The notes below the pieces were generated by a model that saw only the letters and a program-made list of their open reading frames with translations, did not search any database and had not been told where the DNA came from. A DNA stretch of 64,000 nt from an uncultured bacterium (lineage in GTDB: Bacteria > Cyanobacteriota > Vampirovibrionia > Gastranaerophilales > Gastranaerophilaceae), in contig CANENE010000006.1 in assembly GCA_947428835.1 (NCBI GenBank), positions 1-64,000 of the forward strand. The letters run 5' to 3'. This document shows positions 18,551 through 28,035 of the stretch, piece by piece. The translations under genes were made by a program, and so were the position numbers. Positions within the stretch are counted from its first letter, which is position 1. Each line of letters starts with the position of its first letter.

Positions 18551-19237
18551 TTATATTTTCCTTACTATACCTGCAACTTCAATATCAATCGGGTATGTGA
18601 TTTTATTATTTTTTTCATTTCCTTTAACGATAAAAATTTTTGCCAAAGCAAATTGATTAACCAAACCGCAATCATCTGTGAAGGTTAAATCCTTTGCATT
18701 TTGTGCAAGTTCGTGCGCTTTTTTTATTATCTTTAAATCAAAGGCTTGGGGAGTTTGTGCACGCATATAGAATTTTCTGTTTGGAATATTTTGAACAATA
18801 TTATTTTCATCAATTTCAACTAATGTATCAACAGATTCTATTGCAGTGCAGATGGCTTTATATTTATCGAGTGCTAAAATACAATTTTCAATTATTTGGC
18901 TATCTACAAAAGGCCTTGCAGCATCATGAATTAAAACCCCGGCTTCTTTTTCGTTGATTGCCATAATTCCGTTATAAGAGCTATCTTTTCTTGTTTTTCC
19001 ACCTTTTAGGACCTTGGTTATTTTCTTATAGCTGTTTTTTAAAATAATTTCTTTAGATAAATCAATATAATCAGGATTAGTGACTAAGATAATTTCATCA
19101 ACAAGTTTATGATTTTCAAAAGCTTCTATAGCGTGTTCAAGGATTGTTTTTCCTTCAATTTTTACAAATTGCTTTGGTACATCTAATCCAAATCTTTCAC
19201 CGCTTCCGGAAGCTAATATAATTGCTATTGTTTTCAT
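18551..19237 (-). CDS. ispD: 2-C-methyl-D-erythritol 4-phosphate cytidylyltransferase
   Basis: Third step of the MEP isoprenoid pathway, joining CTP and methylerythritol phosphate. 228 residues, family length. Visible: IILASGSGERFG and PKQF for nucleotide binding (about 6-26), VLIHDAARPFV (about 100-110), RAQTPQAFD, and FTDDCGLV (about 180). The first loop reads ASGSGER, with S for the more common A, which is tolerated in the family. Single gene, with a short divergent gap to 19273. Confidence 0.95.
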   Translation of the reverse strand: MKTIAIILASGSGERFGLDVPKQFVKIEGKTILEHAIEAFENHKLVDEIILVTNPDYIDLSKEIILKNSYKKITKVLKGGKTRKDSSYNGIMAINEKEAGVLIHDAARPFVDSQIIENCILALDKYKAICTAIESVDTLVEIDENNIVQNIPNRKFYMRAQTPQAFDLKIIKKAHELAQNAKDLTFTDDCGLVNQFALAKIFIVKGNEKNNKITYPIDIEVAGIVRKI

Positions 19238-19272
19238 ATAATATCCTTTTCGTTTGATTATATCATAAGGTA

Positions 19273-20076
19273 GTGTTCAAAAAATGTTCAAAATTTTTTA
19301 TCAGCATACTTATAAATTTACCAAACATCGTTGGACAAGTTACATTGCAAATACAAAATATAAAACCAAATATATATAATATTTTTTCAAAAATCAATTT
19401 CAAAGGTGCAAAAAATATACAACCGGCACCTGATTTTGAAGATAATTATAGAAGATTTTCAAATACTCAAAGAAATTCAAGAATTTGTGAAATTGATTTT
19501 CAAAAACATAATGCTTTTAAGCTTCCTGTAAATTTTCGTCGGGACGGAGACAGTTATTATTTTTTAAATTTATTTAATTCAAACATTGAAAATCTTAAAT
19601 TTAATCAGAAAAATCTTGCAGCAATTGATGCAGATTATACGCTGCAAGGCTGCATAGTATCTGATAAAGGCTACACGAATGGAATCTTAGATTGTATAGC
19701 AGTACTTTTATACAATGATGAAAAAGGGTATTTATTTCATTTAAACAGCTATAGTTATGAACAGCCGAAATATCTTAAAGAAATGCAAGGAGCTTTTGAA
19801 GATGCGATTTGTGATTTGGAGGAAGGCGGAAAATCCTGCCGCTGTTTCCTTTTTGGAGGAGTAGAAGAAATATCAGAAAAGCTTTATGAAAATATTTCAA
19901 AAGCCTTAGATGAATTTGATATTAAAAAAGACGAAGCGGTTTTTTCTAATGGCAACAACTCTTATTCCATATATTTTGATATAGATGAAGGAATAATTTT
20001 ATCTGATAATATGCACGCTTTTAAATCTAAATATGACCTTGAAAAAAGGTTTAATAAGGTGAATATTTCGTCTTAA
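19273..20076 (+). CDS. Unknown protein with INFKG motif, possibly CheD-like fold
   Basis: 267 residues from GTG 19273; the nearby ATG at 19284 is in another frame. A hydrophobic start is followed by KINFKG at about 40-45, the lineage-type F-x-G motif. The part from about 105 to 245 (LDCIAVLLYNDEKGYLFHLN ... CRCFLFGGVEEI) recalls CheD-type glutamine deamidases in order and spacing (cysteine, then histidine, then an FGG strand), but the match is weak and by eye only. Convergent with the glycosyltransferase at 20091. Confidence 0.6.
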   Translation: MFKKCSKFFISILINLPNIVGQVTLQIQNIKPNIYNIFSKINFKGAKNIQPAPDFEDNYRRFSNTQRNSRICEIDFQKHNAFKLPVNFRRDGDSYYFLNLFNSNIENLKFNQKNLAAIDADYTLQGCIVSDKGYTNGILDCIAVLLYNDEKGYLFHLNSYSYEQPKYLKEMQGAFEDAICDLEEGGKSCRCFLFGGVEEISEKLYENISKALDEFDIKKDEAVFSNGNNSYSIYFDIDEGIILSDNMHAFKSKYDLEKRFNKVNISS

Positions 20077-20090
20077 TTTATCAATAGTGA

Positions 20091-21929
20091 TTATTTCAAA
20101 CACTCTTTGTACATATCTTTGTACCCTTGCGCCATGACTTCCCAGCGTCTTTTTTTAAAGATTTCTTTTGCGTTTTTCTTTCCTTGTTCTCTGATGTATT
20201 CAAGATTATCTTTACACCAGTTAAAAGCTTCAATATATGCTTCAACTGTCCTTTCTTGAACAAGATATCCGTTTTCTTTGTGTCTGATTAATTCAGGTGC
20301 AATTCCAACTTTATTTGCTACAGGAAAACAACCACAAGCCATTGATTCAATTAAAGGCAATGGGTCTGCTTCATGTTGTGAGGCTACAACATAAACATCA
20401 TTTGCATTATAAAAATCAAGTAATTCTTCATGGGGTAAATTAGATGCCAGATTTAATTTAAACCTGTGTTTTGCTGCCGGGATAATTATATCTTCAACTC
20501 CTTTTAAAGTAAGCTTAATATTTCCTGCCCAGCAAATAGAAAATTCCCCTTTTCTTTCTTCTTTATAGTAGAATTTTTCGGGCGAATATCCTTTTCCTAT
20601 TAAAAATACTCTAGGATGAACATCTTTTAATAAATTATATAGAATTTGAGATGGGCAGCTTACATATTTAGCTTCATCCAAATAGCGCCTTGAAAATTCC
20701 AAAGGTGTGCAAGGCCCATATACCTTTTCAAATTGCCATTTATGAGATGATACTTGTTTTATTACTTTGCGCTTTGGAAATTTAAATTTTTTGTAATATG
20801 GTTCATCCCAAAAGAATACATGTAATAAATCATATTTTTTGGGTTTTAATTTTGGTTTATCAACCACAAATTTAATATCAACCAAAAAATCTCTATCAAG
20901 ATATTTTTTAATTTCCATTGCACTATGATGATGCGCCCAGTTTGGCCTGTCACATAGAAGACAGATTTTTGGTAATTTTATTTTCTTTCTTTTTGTAAAA
21001 TAAAATTTAAAGAGTCTTGAAATGTGTTTGGCAAAATTATTGCTGCTATAAGCTTTTGAAACTATATCAATCCATTTATCAGTCATAGCTTTTGTGCTAT
21101 AGTTATCTTTCAATATTTTTCTGCATTGATTAAAATCGAAATCAAATTTGATTTCACCTGATTTTATTTTTTCGATTTTTTCGTTCCAATCTTCATCATC
21201 TTTTACAATAAATTCTTTTGGATAATTTAAAAATTCAGCAAGTCTTACATATTCAGGAATATCGCTTATTAAAGCAGGAATGCCCAAATAAAGTGTTTTT
21301 AGCATTCTGCAATTATCTTTTGCAAGTCCCTGGGGATTTTTTAATTGAGGAAGTACAACCAAATCAAATTTTTGTATATTTTTGTCTACTGTATCTAACG
21401 ACCATTCAATGTCACCGTTTTTTGTAATAGTAGTAACATTTCTTATATTTTTAAATTTCAGAATTTTATAATTAACGGAAGTTCCAAACCAGCCGATTTT
21501 AGGGTTTTTTAAATCATATTTTCCAATAGGCATATCTTCATCTATAACGTCAGGGGTACCGTCTAAAACCCCTATATTGTCATTATATTTAAGATATTGT
21601 TCCTTCATATATTGGCAGCTTGTAATTGTAAAATCCGAATTTATAACAAAATTCAAACGTTCATCTAAAAATAAATCATCTATATCAAATATGATAAATT
21701 TATTGCTGAACATATATCTGAAAAATTTTTTTGCCAAAAATGAATAAGCGCTTTTTTGAAAAACAATAATATCAGCTTTTGCCAAATTTTCGTTTATTGA
21801 TACATCATATCCTCTTTTGATTAATTCCTGTGCTATATTATAGACTCTTATTCTTGTTGAACCTGTATTTTTATCGGTTGATGTATAAAAAACAATTTTC
21901 TTTCTTTTTAAATCCGGATTTTTATCCAT
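20091..21929 (-). CDS. Two-domain glycosyltransferase (GT4-type), fusion
   Basis: 612 residues made of two glycosyltransferase-like halves. The first (about 1-305) closely resembles the whole 307-residue protein at 28019 (STRIRVYNIAQELIKRGYDVSINENL, FDIDDL, KIGWFGTSVNYKI, LKTLYLGIPALISDIPEY). The second (about 310-612) is GT4/GT1-like: FLIGKGYSPEKF, SICWAGNIKLTLKGVEDI, then the donor site HEADPLPLIESMACGCFPVA. It probably adds sugars to a surface polysaccharide from the cytoplasmic face. Last gene of the leftward arm of the glycan island (25870 to 20091). Confidence 0.88.
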   Translation of the reverse strand: MDKNPDLKRKKIVFYTSTDKNTGSTRIRVYNIAQELIKRGYDVSINENLAKADIIVFQKSAYSFLAKKFFRYMFSNKFIIFDIDDLFLDERLNFVINSDFTITSCQYMKEQYLKYNDNIGVLDGTPDVIDEDMPIGKYDLKNPKIGWFGTSVNYKILKFKNIRNVTTITKNGDIEWSLDTVDKNIQKFDLVVLPQLKNPQGLAKDNCRMLKTLYLGIPALISDIPEYVRLAEFLNYPKEFIVKDDEDWNEKIEKIKSGEIKFDFDFNQCRKILKDNYSTKAMTDKWIDIVSKAYSSNNFAKHISRLFKFYFTKRKKIKLPKICLLCDRPNWAHHHSAMEIKKYLDRDFLVDIKFVVDKPKLKPKKYDLLHVFFWDEPYYKKFKFPKRKVIKQVSSHKWQFEKVYGPCTPLEFSRRYLDEAKYVSCPSQILYNLLKDVHPRVFLIGKGYSPEKFYYKEERKGEFSICWAGNIKLTLKGVEDIIIPAAKHRFKLNLASNLPHEELLDFYNANDVYVVASQHEADPLPLIESMACGCFPVANKVGIAPELIRHKENGYLVQERTVEAYIEAFNWCKDNLEYIREQGKKNAKEIFKKRRWEVMAQGYKDMYKECLK

Positions 21930-21946
21930 TTTATACCTATGCTATT

Positions 21947-22858
21947 CTATTTCGCCGGTGTTATTTTATTTATTATACCATCAATAAAATTTGCAAACTT
22001 GGATTTTATATGGGGTTTATGTCCTAAACGAACATAATTATAAAAATATTCGCTTAATTTGTCTCTTGCAATGAGTGTTTTTGTTTCTATATCCGTATTT
22101 TTATCAACAAATTTAACGTGTTTATCGCTAAATGAGCCCCTAAACAAATGATATGCTACTTCCCTTCCTTGATAACTGTATGCTTGAGTTCGAACTTCAT
22201 ATGAATGCTGGCCGATTTTTTTGGCTAATTCTTCAACAGGCTTTCCGACAAACGCTGTAAAGTTGCTATCGTCATTTTCGTTTGATAGGGCTTGCCTTAT
22301 TTTATAGCCGACATCATAGCTATAGTCTTTTTTATCTTTGAATGTTGTTTTGCATTCATTTCTTGCCCAATCGGACATATCGGCACAGCAATCCAGGTGT
22401 TGTATTAATTTTAAAGGATGAGCAGCACCCCAAAGAGCAGGGAACTTTGGATGACCTAGACCCACTCCATAGATATAGGGAGCACCAACTGCGACCTTGC
22501 CTTCTTTTAAAAATCCTTCAAGAAATTTCAGATGATTTTTGATACAGAAGAAGAAATCAGGATCTTCAGCCAGGAAATATTCGCTTTGAGCCATTTTGAG
22601 TGCAATAGTAAGCCCTTGACCGTGTTGATTTGAATCAATCAAATCAATTGGTTTATTGTAGACAATTTTTATATTATTCCATTTTTCGTTATATGGTTTG
22701 GTGAGTTCTTCTAATTCATCTTTTTGAAAAGGATTTGAATTATCAACAATAATTATCTCAAATTCATTCGGGTCATTGAATTCATATAAAATCTTTAGCT
22801 GCCATTTTAGATATACGGCTGTTTTATAATTAACGAATGCAACTGTCCATTTTTTCAT
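21947..22858 (-). CDS. Family 2 glycosyltransferase
   Basis: 303 residues. GT2 features: WTVAFVNYKTAVYLKWQLKIL, FEIIIVDNSNPFQ (about 30-45), and an acidic metal site in AEDPDFFF (about 97-104). The C-terminal part is helical and family-specific; no membrane segments, so a peripheral cytoplasmic transferase. Overlaps the acyltransferase gene upstream by 29 bases, a sign of one tightly packed operon. Confidence 0.88.
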   Translation of the reverse strand: MKKWTVAFVNYKTAVYLKWQLKILYEFNDPNEFEIIIVDNSNPFQKDELEELTKPYNEKWNNIKIVYNKPIDLIDSNQHGQGLTIALKMAQSEYFLAEDPDFFFCIKNHLKFLEGFLKEGKVAVGAPYIYGVGLGHPKFPALWGAAHPLKLIQHLDCCADMSDWARNECKTTFKDKKDYSYDVGYKIRQALSNENDDSNFTAFVGKPVEELAKKIGQHSYEVRTQAYSYQGREVAYHLFRGSFSDKHVKFVDKNTDIETKTLIARDKLSEYFYNYVRLGHKPHIKSKFANFIDGIINKITPAK

Positions 22859-23546
22859 CTTGGTTTTGTTCCTTTAAATACTTATCAAGTGTAGCTATTA
22901 TTTTTGCGGGATTTCCTGCAACTATGACGTTTTTTGGAAATGATTTTGTAACAACTGAGCCTGCTCCTACAATTGAATTTTCGCCCAAATGAACTCCTTT
23001 TAAAATCATAGAATTAGAGCCAATCCAGCAATTTTTTCCAATGACAACTTTTGCACTTTTAACCCTAACCCCCCCCTCTTTGCTATTTGGAAGAAGCCAT
23101 CTTTTATTGGGGTCAATATCGTGGAAATTTGAATCCATAATTGTAACGTTGAAACCAAACATCGTATCATCGTCTATAAAGACTCCGCCTTCATCGCCTT
23201 CGCCTTCTGCAATAATTGTTAGATTATTATTTACAAAAATGTGTTTTGCAAATTCAATTGTAGTATTGGGGTTTCTTGCTTCAAGGTAATTTGGCTGATA
23301 AAAATCAGGTGAAGTATCGCCTCCAAAGTTGTTGTTTCCGCCAAATATAAATTTTCCTTTACCTTTGAATATAGTTGGCACTCTAAAAACAGGATTTCCA
23401 ATGATTTCAACTTCATCAGACAGTATATTTTTTGCCCAAAATATATTGAACCACTGATAAATTGAAGCTATTTTTGAACGAAAGGTTTTGTGTTTTTTAA
23501 ACCATTGTTTAATTTTTGCCATATTTTTCCCTGTATTCTTGTTCAA
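22830..23546 (-). CDS. Left-handed beta-helix O-acetyltransferase (CatB/WcaF type)
   Basis: 238 residues with hexapeptide-repeat texture in the C-terminal two thirds: VVIGKNCWIGSNSMILKGVHLGENSIVGAGSVVTKSFPKNVIVAGNPAKII. The likely catalytic histidine is in MDSNFHDID (about 147). Acetylates a sugar of the surface glycan using acetyl-CoA; the acceptor is unknown. Overlaps both neighbours. Confidence 0.88.
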   Translation of the reverse strand: MNKNTGKNMAKIKQWFKKHKTFRSKIASIYQWFNIFWAKNILSDEVEIIGNPVFRVPTIFKGKGKFIFGGNNNFGGDTSPDFYQPNYLEARNPNTTIEFAKHIFVNNNLTIIAEGEGDEGGVFIDDDTMFGFNVTIMDSNFHDIDPNKRWLLPNSKEGGVRVKSAKVVIGKNCWIGSNSMILKGVHLGENSIVGAGSVVTKSFPKNVIVAGNPAKIIATLDKYLKEQNQDEKMDSCIR

Positions 23547-24078
23547 GCAGGCTCATGATATTGTAGTTTTTGTATTTTCCGTCTCTTAAGATACTTTCGC
23601 GCCAGGTGCCTTCATAGATAAAGCCCATTTTTTCATACAAAGATATGGCTCTTTCATTATCTTCAAGAACATATAGATAGAGCCTGTGCATATTCATATA
23701 ATCAAAGCCGTATTTAAATATCAAACGATATAGTTCTTTTGCATATCCTTTCGATTGAAATTTAGGGAAAATATCTCCTCCAACACACATGGACCTGTTT
23801 ATCAAATCAATGTCTGTTATTCTGGCGCATCCAAGAACGGTTACGTTTTCAAAATTTCCTGCAGAAGATGAGCTATCGGTTTTTGTCATTTCAAATGCCA
23901 TATAGCAACGTTTTGAATCGGATATAAGCCCTTCAAACCATTTTTGCTGTTTTGTATCATTTAAAAGACAAAATGTTCCAAGAAATTTATTTACATTTTC
24001 ATCTTGTCTGAGTTCTTTGAGCCAGTTAAGGTCTTCTTTTTCAATAAGCCTTAATCTAAAGCCATCATTTTGAATCAT
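23509..24078 (-). CDS. GNAT acetyltransferase (RimJ/RimL-like)
   Basis: 189 residues, full GNAT fold: FRLRLIEKEDLNWLKELRQDENV at the start, GGDIFPKFQSKGYAKELYRL for the acetyl-CoA pyrophosphate loop (about 113-130), and RLYLYVLEDNERAISLYEKMGF (about 143-165). In this setting it is more likely to acetylate an amino-sugar of the glycan than a ribosomal protein. Overlaps the next gene by 38 bases. Confidence 0.88.
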   Translation of the reverse strand: MIQNDGFRLRLIEKEDLNWLKELRQDENVNKFLGTFCLLNDTKQQKWFEGLISDSKRCYMAFEMTKTDSSSSAGNFENVTVLGCARITDIDLINRSMCVGGDIFPKFQSKGYAKELYRLIFKYGFDYMNMHRLYLYVLEDNERAISLYEKMGFIYEGTWRESILRDGKYKNYNIMSLLEQEYREKYGKN

Positions 24079-24109
24079 TTTGTCTCCTTGTAATATTTAT
24101 TTTTTGGGT

Positions 24110-24733
24110 TTATTTTTTAGCTTCGAGTCTAAAATCTCTATTAAATCTTTGGCCATGGTAATTTGGATTTTTTATTTCTATTTCTTTATATCCCAATTTT
24201 TCAAGCTCACATTTTAAATGCATTGCTGACCAACCGAATTGATAAGTAAAATATTTGACTTTGTTTTTGTGCTGATTTAAGTCAAATGCGTAAATGGCGC
24301 GAAGCGCTTCAAGATATGCTGAATAATTTTGTTCACTATTTAGTGAATCTATATCAACAATATTTAAAGCAAGCTTTTTTATATCAGGGATTTCCACAGT
24401 CAGCATTCCACCTTCTTCAAGAAGGCTATAACAGTCTTTTAAAAAGTCTAAACTTTCATGAAATCTAAGATATGAAAGTCCGTGGATAATTTTGATATTT
24501 TTTATTGAATTATTTTTGAAATGGTTTTTGATATTTACCATATTCATAATCAAATCAATTTTATTTGATTTATTTGTATCAATATTTATCCAGCCTTTTT
24601 CATATAGGTGGCCTGCGCATAAATGCAAATTGAGTTCTTTTTTCTTCAAATATGAAAACAGCACATATAATTTTGTATATAAAATATTGTTTTTAAATAG
24701 TATATTTGCTGATTTTCTTAGAAATTTTTTCAT
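24110..24733 (-). CDS. SAM-dependent methyltransferase
   Basis: 207 residues, type 11 methyltransferase plan: LHLCAGHLYEKGWINIDTNKS (motif I region with LCAG for LGxG, about 36-56), IKIIHGLSYLRFHE (motif II, about 81), LLEEGGMLTVEIPDI (motif III, about 104-118). Likely methylates a sugar or lipid-linked glycan intermediate. Follows the DegT aminotransferase by nine bases. Confidence 0.82.
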   Translation of the reverse strand: MKKFLRKSANILFKNNILYTKLYVLFSYLKKKELNLHLCAGHLYEKGWINIDTNKSNKIDLIMNMVNIKNHFKNNSIKNIKIIHGLSYLRFHESLDFLKDCYSLLEEGGMLTVEIPDIKKLALNIVDIDSLNSEQNYSAYLEALRAIYAFDLNQHKNKVKYFTYQFGWSAMHLKCELEKLGYKEIEIKNPNYHGQRFNRDFRLEAKK

Positions 24734-24742
24734 TATAAACCC

Positions 24743-25870
24743 TTATTTTGCATATTTTATAACTTTTTCTGCTATATATTCTCTTTGTTCTTTGGTTACC
24801 CACCAGCCGACAGGTATACAAAGATGGGTTTTATTGAATTGTTCAACACCCGGAAGATTTGTTTTAAATTCAGCAAACATAGAGTGGGTGTCGTTTCTGG
24901 CGTGGACTTTTGATGCCATGATATCGAGCTCTTTTAATTTTGACATCAATTCGTCTCTGTTATTGATGTGGATTGTATACAGCCAATAAGAAGATTTGCC
25001 GTCCGGGTTTTCTAATAACGGTGTAACATTTGGAGCATCTTTAAATGCTTCATCATAAAATTTTGCATTTTCTCTATGCTTAGATATAATTTCAGGAAGG
25101 TGTTTGAAATTGGCATTGCCGATAACGGCACAAATGTCATTCATGTGAAATTTGTATCCTGCTTCAGGAACGTCAATTTCGCATCTTAAATCTATACCTT
25201 CTCTTATGGTTCTATCTATTCCATACCATTTAAGCAGTTTTGCTCTTTCAAAATCTTTTTCGGATTTCATCCACAATAAGCCGCCATCAACTGATGTTAT
25301 GTGTTTTATTGCCTGCAGAGAATTCATTGAATAATCTGAATGATTGCCGAATTTTTGACCTTTGTATTCCATGCCCATAGCATGAGCGCCATCTTCTACT
25401 GTTTTAATTCCGGCTTCGTGGGCGATTTTATTTATTTTTTCTATATCACAGGGATTTCCGCCCCAGTGAACCATTGTGACTGCTTTTGTATGTTTTGTAA
25501 TTTTTCTTTCGATATCTTCAGGTGAAATTGAACCTGTGATAGGGTCAACATCTGCCCAAACAATTTTTGCGCCGTTGCTTAAAATTGGCGTATTTGTTGC
25601 AGTACAGGTAATGGGCGTTGTGATTATTTCATCTTCATTTGAATTATAATAGCCTTTGTAGTCGTTTTGATGCAGCGCCATATGATATGCAAGATGCAAG
25701 CCTGATGTTCCTGAGTTTAATGTAACAAGTTTGTCGTTTCCTGTATAGGCTTTTAGGTTTTCTTCAAATTCCTGAACCTTAGGACCTTCTCCTATCCAGC
25801 CGCTGTGTATTGTTTCCAAAAGAGGTTCATCAATATCTTTTGATATATAAACTTTAAACAAAGGTATCAT
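24743..25870 (-). CDS. DegT/DnrJ/EryC1/StrS sugar aminotransferase
   Basis: 375 residues. PLP-dependent transfer of an amino group to a keto-sugar nucleotide. The Schiff-base lysine is in MNSLQAIKHITSVDGG (about residue 190); also seen are LVTLNSGTSGLHLA (about 53-66) and VEDGAHAMG (about 156). First gene of the leftward glycan arm, directly after the candidate invertible promoter. Ribosome site AAAGGAGAATTAA before ATG. Confidence 0.93.
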   Translation of the reverse strand: MIPLFKVYISKDIDEPLLETIHSGWIGEGPKVQEFEENLKAYTGNDKLVTLNSGTSGLHLAYHMALHQNDYKGYYNSNEDEIITTPITCTATNTPILSNGAKIVWADVDPITGSISPEDIERKITKHTKAVTMVHWGGNPCDIEKINKIAHEAGIKTVEDGAHAMGMEYKGQKFGNHSDYSMNSLQAIKHITSVDGGLLWMKSEKDFERAKLLKWYGIDRTIREGIDLRCEIDVPEAGYKFHMNDICAVIGNANFKHLPEIISKHRENAKFYDEAFKDAPNVTPLLENPDGKSSYWLYTIHINNRDELMSKLKELDIMASKVHARNDTHSMFAEFKTNLPGVEQFNKTHLCIPVGWWVTKEQREYIAEKVIKYAK

Positions 25871-25923
25871 TTAATTCTCCTTTTCATTTATATTTGCCTG
25901 CTATATTTGATTAAATATTTTTT

Positions 25924-26051
25924 GTCTGCAACATATTATCTAAAAAGGTGCTGTCAGACTATTTGTTGATTTTAAACGAATTTTTTCATTTTTCCCACGC
26001 TAATTATACCACATACATAGAAAAGTCCATATTAGATAATATGTTTCAGAC
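25924..26051. repeat. 20-bp inverted repeats around an 88-bp segment (candidate invertible promoter)
   Basis: Left repeat GTCTGCAACATATTATCTAA (25924-25943); right repeat 26032-26051 is its inverse with one mismatch (A for C at the sixth base). Similarity extends a few T-rich bases outward. The 88 bases between (25944-26031) hold a leftward promoter. The element sits between the two divergent arms of the glycan island. No open reading frame inside. Confidence 0.75.
26003..26029 (-). promoter_or_regulatory. Leftward extended -10 promoter inside the inverted repeats
   Basis: On the minus strand: TGGACT (26029-26024), 15-base spacer, TATAAT (26008-26003) preceded by TGG, giving the extended -10 TGGTATAAT. 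Predicted start near 25996, reading through the left repeat toward 25870. Inversion of the segment would point it to the gene at 26124. Confidence 0.6.
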
Positions 26052-26123
26052 GAAAATACAAAAGATATTGAGGATATAAATTCAAAATATAGTATCCGAC
26101 TTTGCAGGAATTTGGAGAAAAGT

Positions 26124-27257
26124 ATGAAAGTTCAATTGTTTAAACCAAAATATAGAGTTGAAGAATGTCTAAAAGAAATTCGAGAATGCCTTGAAATCGG
26201 ATGGACAGGCCTAGGCTTTAAAACAGTTAAATTTGAACAAGCTTGGATAAAATATACAGGGTTAAAATATGCCCATTATCTAAATTCTTCAACAGTCGGA
26301 TTAGATATGGCAGTTGAAATTTTAAAGATGGAATATGGTTGGAATGATGAAGATGAAATTATAACAACACCTGTTACATTTATATCAACAAACCATGCGA
26401 TTTTAAGAAACAAGATGAAACCCATTTTTGCAGATATTGATAATTCGCTAAATTTAGACCCTAAAGACGTAAAAAAGAAAATTTCAAACAAAACAAGAGC
26501 AATAATGTTTGTGGGGCTTGGGGGAAATACCGCAAATTTGAAAGAAATAGAAACAATTTGCAAAGAACATAATCTTAAATTGATATTAGATGCTGCACAT
26601 ATGGCAGGAACTAAATATACAGATGGCAGTTTACCGGGCGCAGACGCTGATGCTATTGTTTATTCTTTTCAGGCTGTAAAAAATTGTCCGACAGGTGATA
26701 GCGGTATGATTTGTTTTAAAGAAAAGAAACTTGACGATATTGCAAGGAAAATGTCCTGGCTTGGAATAAATAAAGATACCTATGCCCGCTCTACAAATAA
26801 AGATGGTGCCTATAAATGGAAATATGATGTTGAATACCTAGGCTACAAGGCGCATGGTAATTCAATTATGGCGTCACTTGGATTAGTTGGTTTAAAATAT
26901 TTAGATCAAGATAATGCCTATAGAAGAAATTTAGCAAAAATTTATGATAAAGAATTTGAAAATTGTGAAAATATTAAACTTATCTTAACGGATAAAGATT
27001 GTATTTCTTCGCGCCATTTATATCAAATTCTTGTTCCAAAAAGAGAAGATTTGATATCAAAATTAAATGAAAATGAAATATACCCCGGTGTTCACTACCT
27101 TGATAACACCGAATATAGAATGTATTCTTACGCTAAAGGCACCTGCCCTTTTGCAAAATATGTATCAAAGCATATTTTATCTTTGCCTTTGCATCTTGAT
27201 ATCAAAGAAGAAGATGTGAAAAGAATTGCAAAAATAGTAAAAGAAAATGTTGTGTAA
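26124..27257 (+). CDS. DegT/DnrJ/EryC1/StrS sugar aminotransferase (second copy)
   Basis: 377 residues from ATG 26124, chosen because TGGAGAA lies just upstream; an in-frame TTG at 26112 is less likely. Same family as the gene at 24743 but only distantly alike. Key sites: HYLNSSTVGLDMAV (about 52-65), LILDAAHMAGT (about 154), and YSFQAVKNCPTGDSG with the PLP lysine (about 184). First gene of the rightward glycan arm. Has no convincing promoter of its own in the gap, which matters for the switch hypothesis. Confidence 0.92.
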   Translation: MKVQLFKPKYRVEECLKEIRECLEIGWTGLGFKTVKFEQAWIKYTGLKYAHYLNSSTVGLDMAVEILKMEYGWNDEDEIITTPVTFISTNHAILRNKMKPIFADIDNSLNLDPKDVKKKISNKTRAIMFVGLGGNTANLKEIETICKEHNLKLILDAAHMAGTKYTDGSLPGADADAIVYSFQAVKNCPTGDSGMICFKEKKLDDIARKMSWLGINKDTYARSTNKDGAYKWKYDVEYLGYKAHGNSIMASLGLVGLKYLDQDNAYRRNLAKIYDKEFENCENIKLILTDKDCISSRHLYQILVPKREDLISKLNENEIYPGVHYLDNTEYRMYSYAKGTCPFAKYVSKHILSLPLHLDIKEEDVKRIAKIVKENVV

Positions 27258-27273
27258 TTAAAAGGAGAAAAAT

Positions 27274-28035
27274 ATGAGGATAAAAATAATTCAAAATATT
27301 ATTGATAAAATAAGAAACAAAAAGACAAATAAAATTGAAGACGGGCCCTTTGTTTTTGACAGAAAAACGGTATTATCTGAAATTCACAATATCTTGAAGC
27401 CTAAATTATATTTAGAAATAGGTATTCGAGACGGCTTTTCGTTGACTTGTGCAAATGATGAAACTGATATCATAGCAGTTGACCCAAATCCCATAATTGC
27501 TTATAAGCTTCCTTCTAAAACCAAAATCTATAAAGAAACCAGTGATGATTTTTTCAAATTGCACGATATTAAATCAATATATAACCAAGAAACAGACTTA
27601 GCTTTTATTGACGGTATGCATTTATTTGATTTTGTATTGAGAGATTTTATTAATGTTGAAAAAAATTCCAAAAAAGATTCTGTTATTTTATTGCATGATA
27701 CAATTCCTATTGATGCGCCATCTGCTACAAGAATCTCTACCGAAAAAAATTTAAAGTATTGGTCCGGTGATGTGTACAAAATAATGTTAATTTTGAAAGA
27801 ATTCAGACCTGATTTGGAATTAATTAATTTAAATGTTCCAAAAACAGGTTTATGTATTGTTAAAAACTTAAATCCAAATTCGACAGTTTTAAAAGACAAT
27901 TACGACAAAACTATTGAAAAATATATGAATTATTCTTTTGACTATATTCAGGAAAGAAAAAATGAAATATTAAATGTCAAAAATATTACACCTGAAAACT
28001 ATAAGGAAACATTAAGTGATGTTTTTAGAAAATAA
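27274..28035 (+). CDS. Class I SAM methyltransferase (Methyltransf_24-like)
   Basis: 253 residues. LYLEIGIRDGFSLTCA (motif I, about 46-61), IIAVDPNPII (about 67-76), and DLAFIDGMHLFDFVLRDF then VILLHDTIP (about 108-150) are the family's signature for O-methylation of sugars or small molecules. AAAGGAGAAAA ribosome site. Overlaps the next gene by 17 bases. Confidence 0.87.
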   Translation: MRIKIIQNIIDKIRNKKTNKIEDGPFVFDRKTVLSEIHNILKPKLYLEIGIRDGFSLTCANDETDIIAVDPNPIIAYKLPSKTKIYKETSDDFFKLHDIKSIYNQETDLAFIDGMHLFDFVLRDFINVEKNSKKDSVILLHDTIPIDAPSATRISTEKNLKYWSGDVYKIMLILKEFRPDLELINLNVPKTGLCIVKNLNPNSTVLKDNYDKTIEKYMNYSFDYIQERKNEILNVKNITPENYKETLSDVFRK

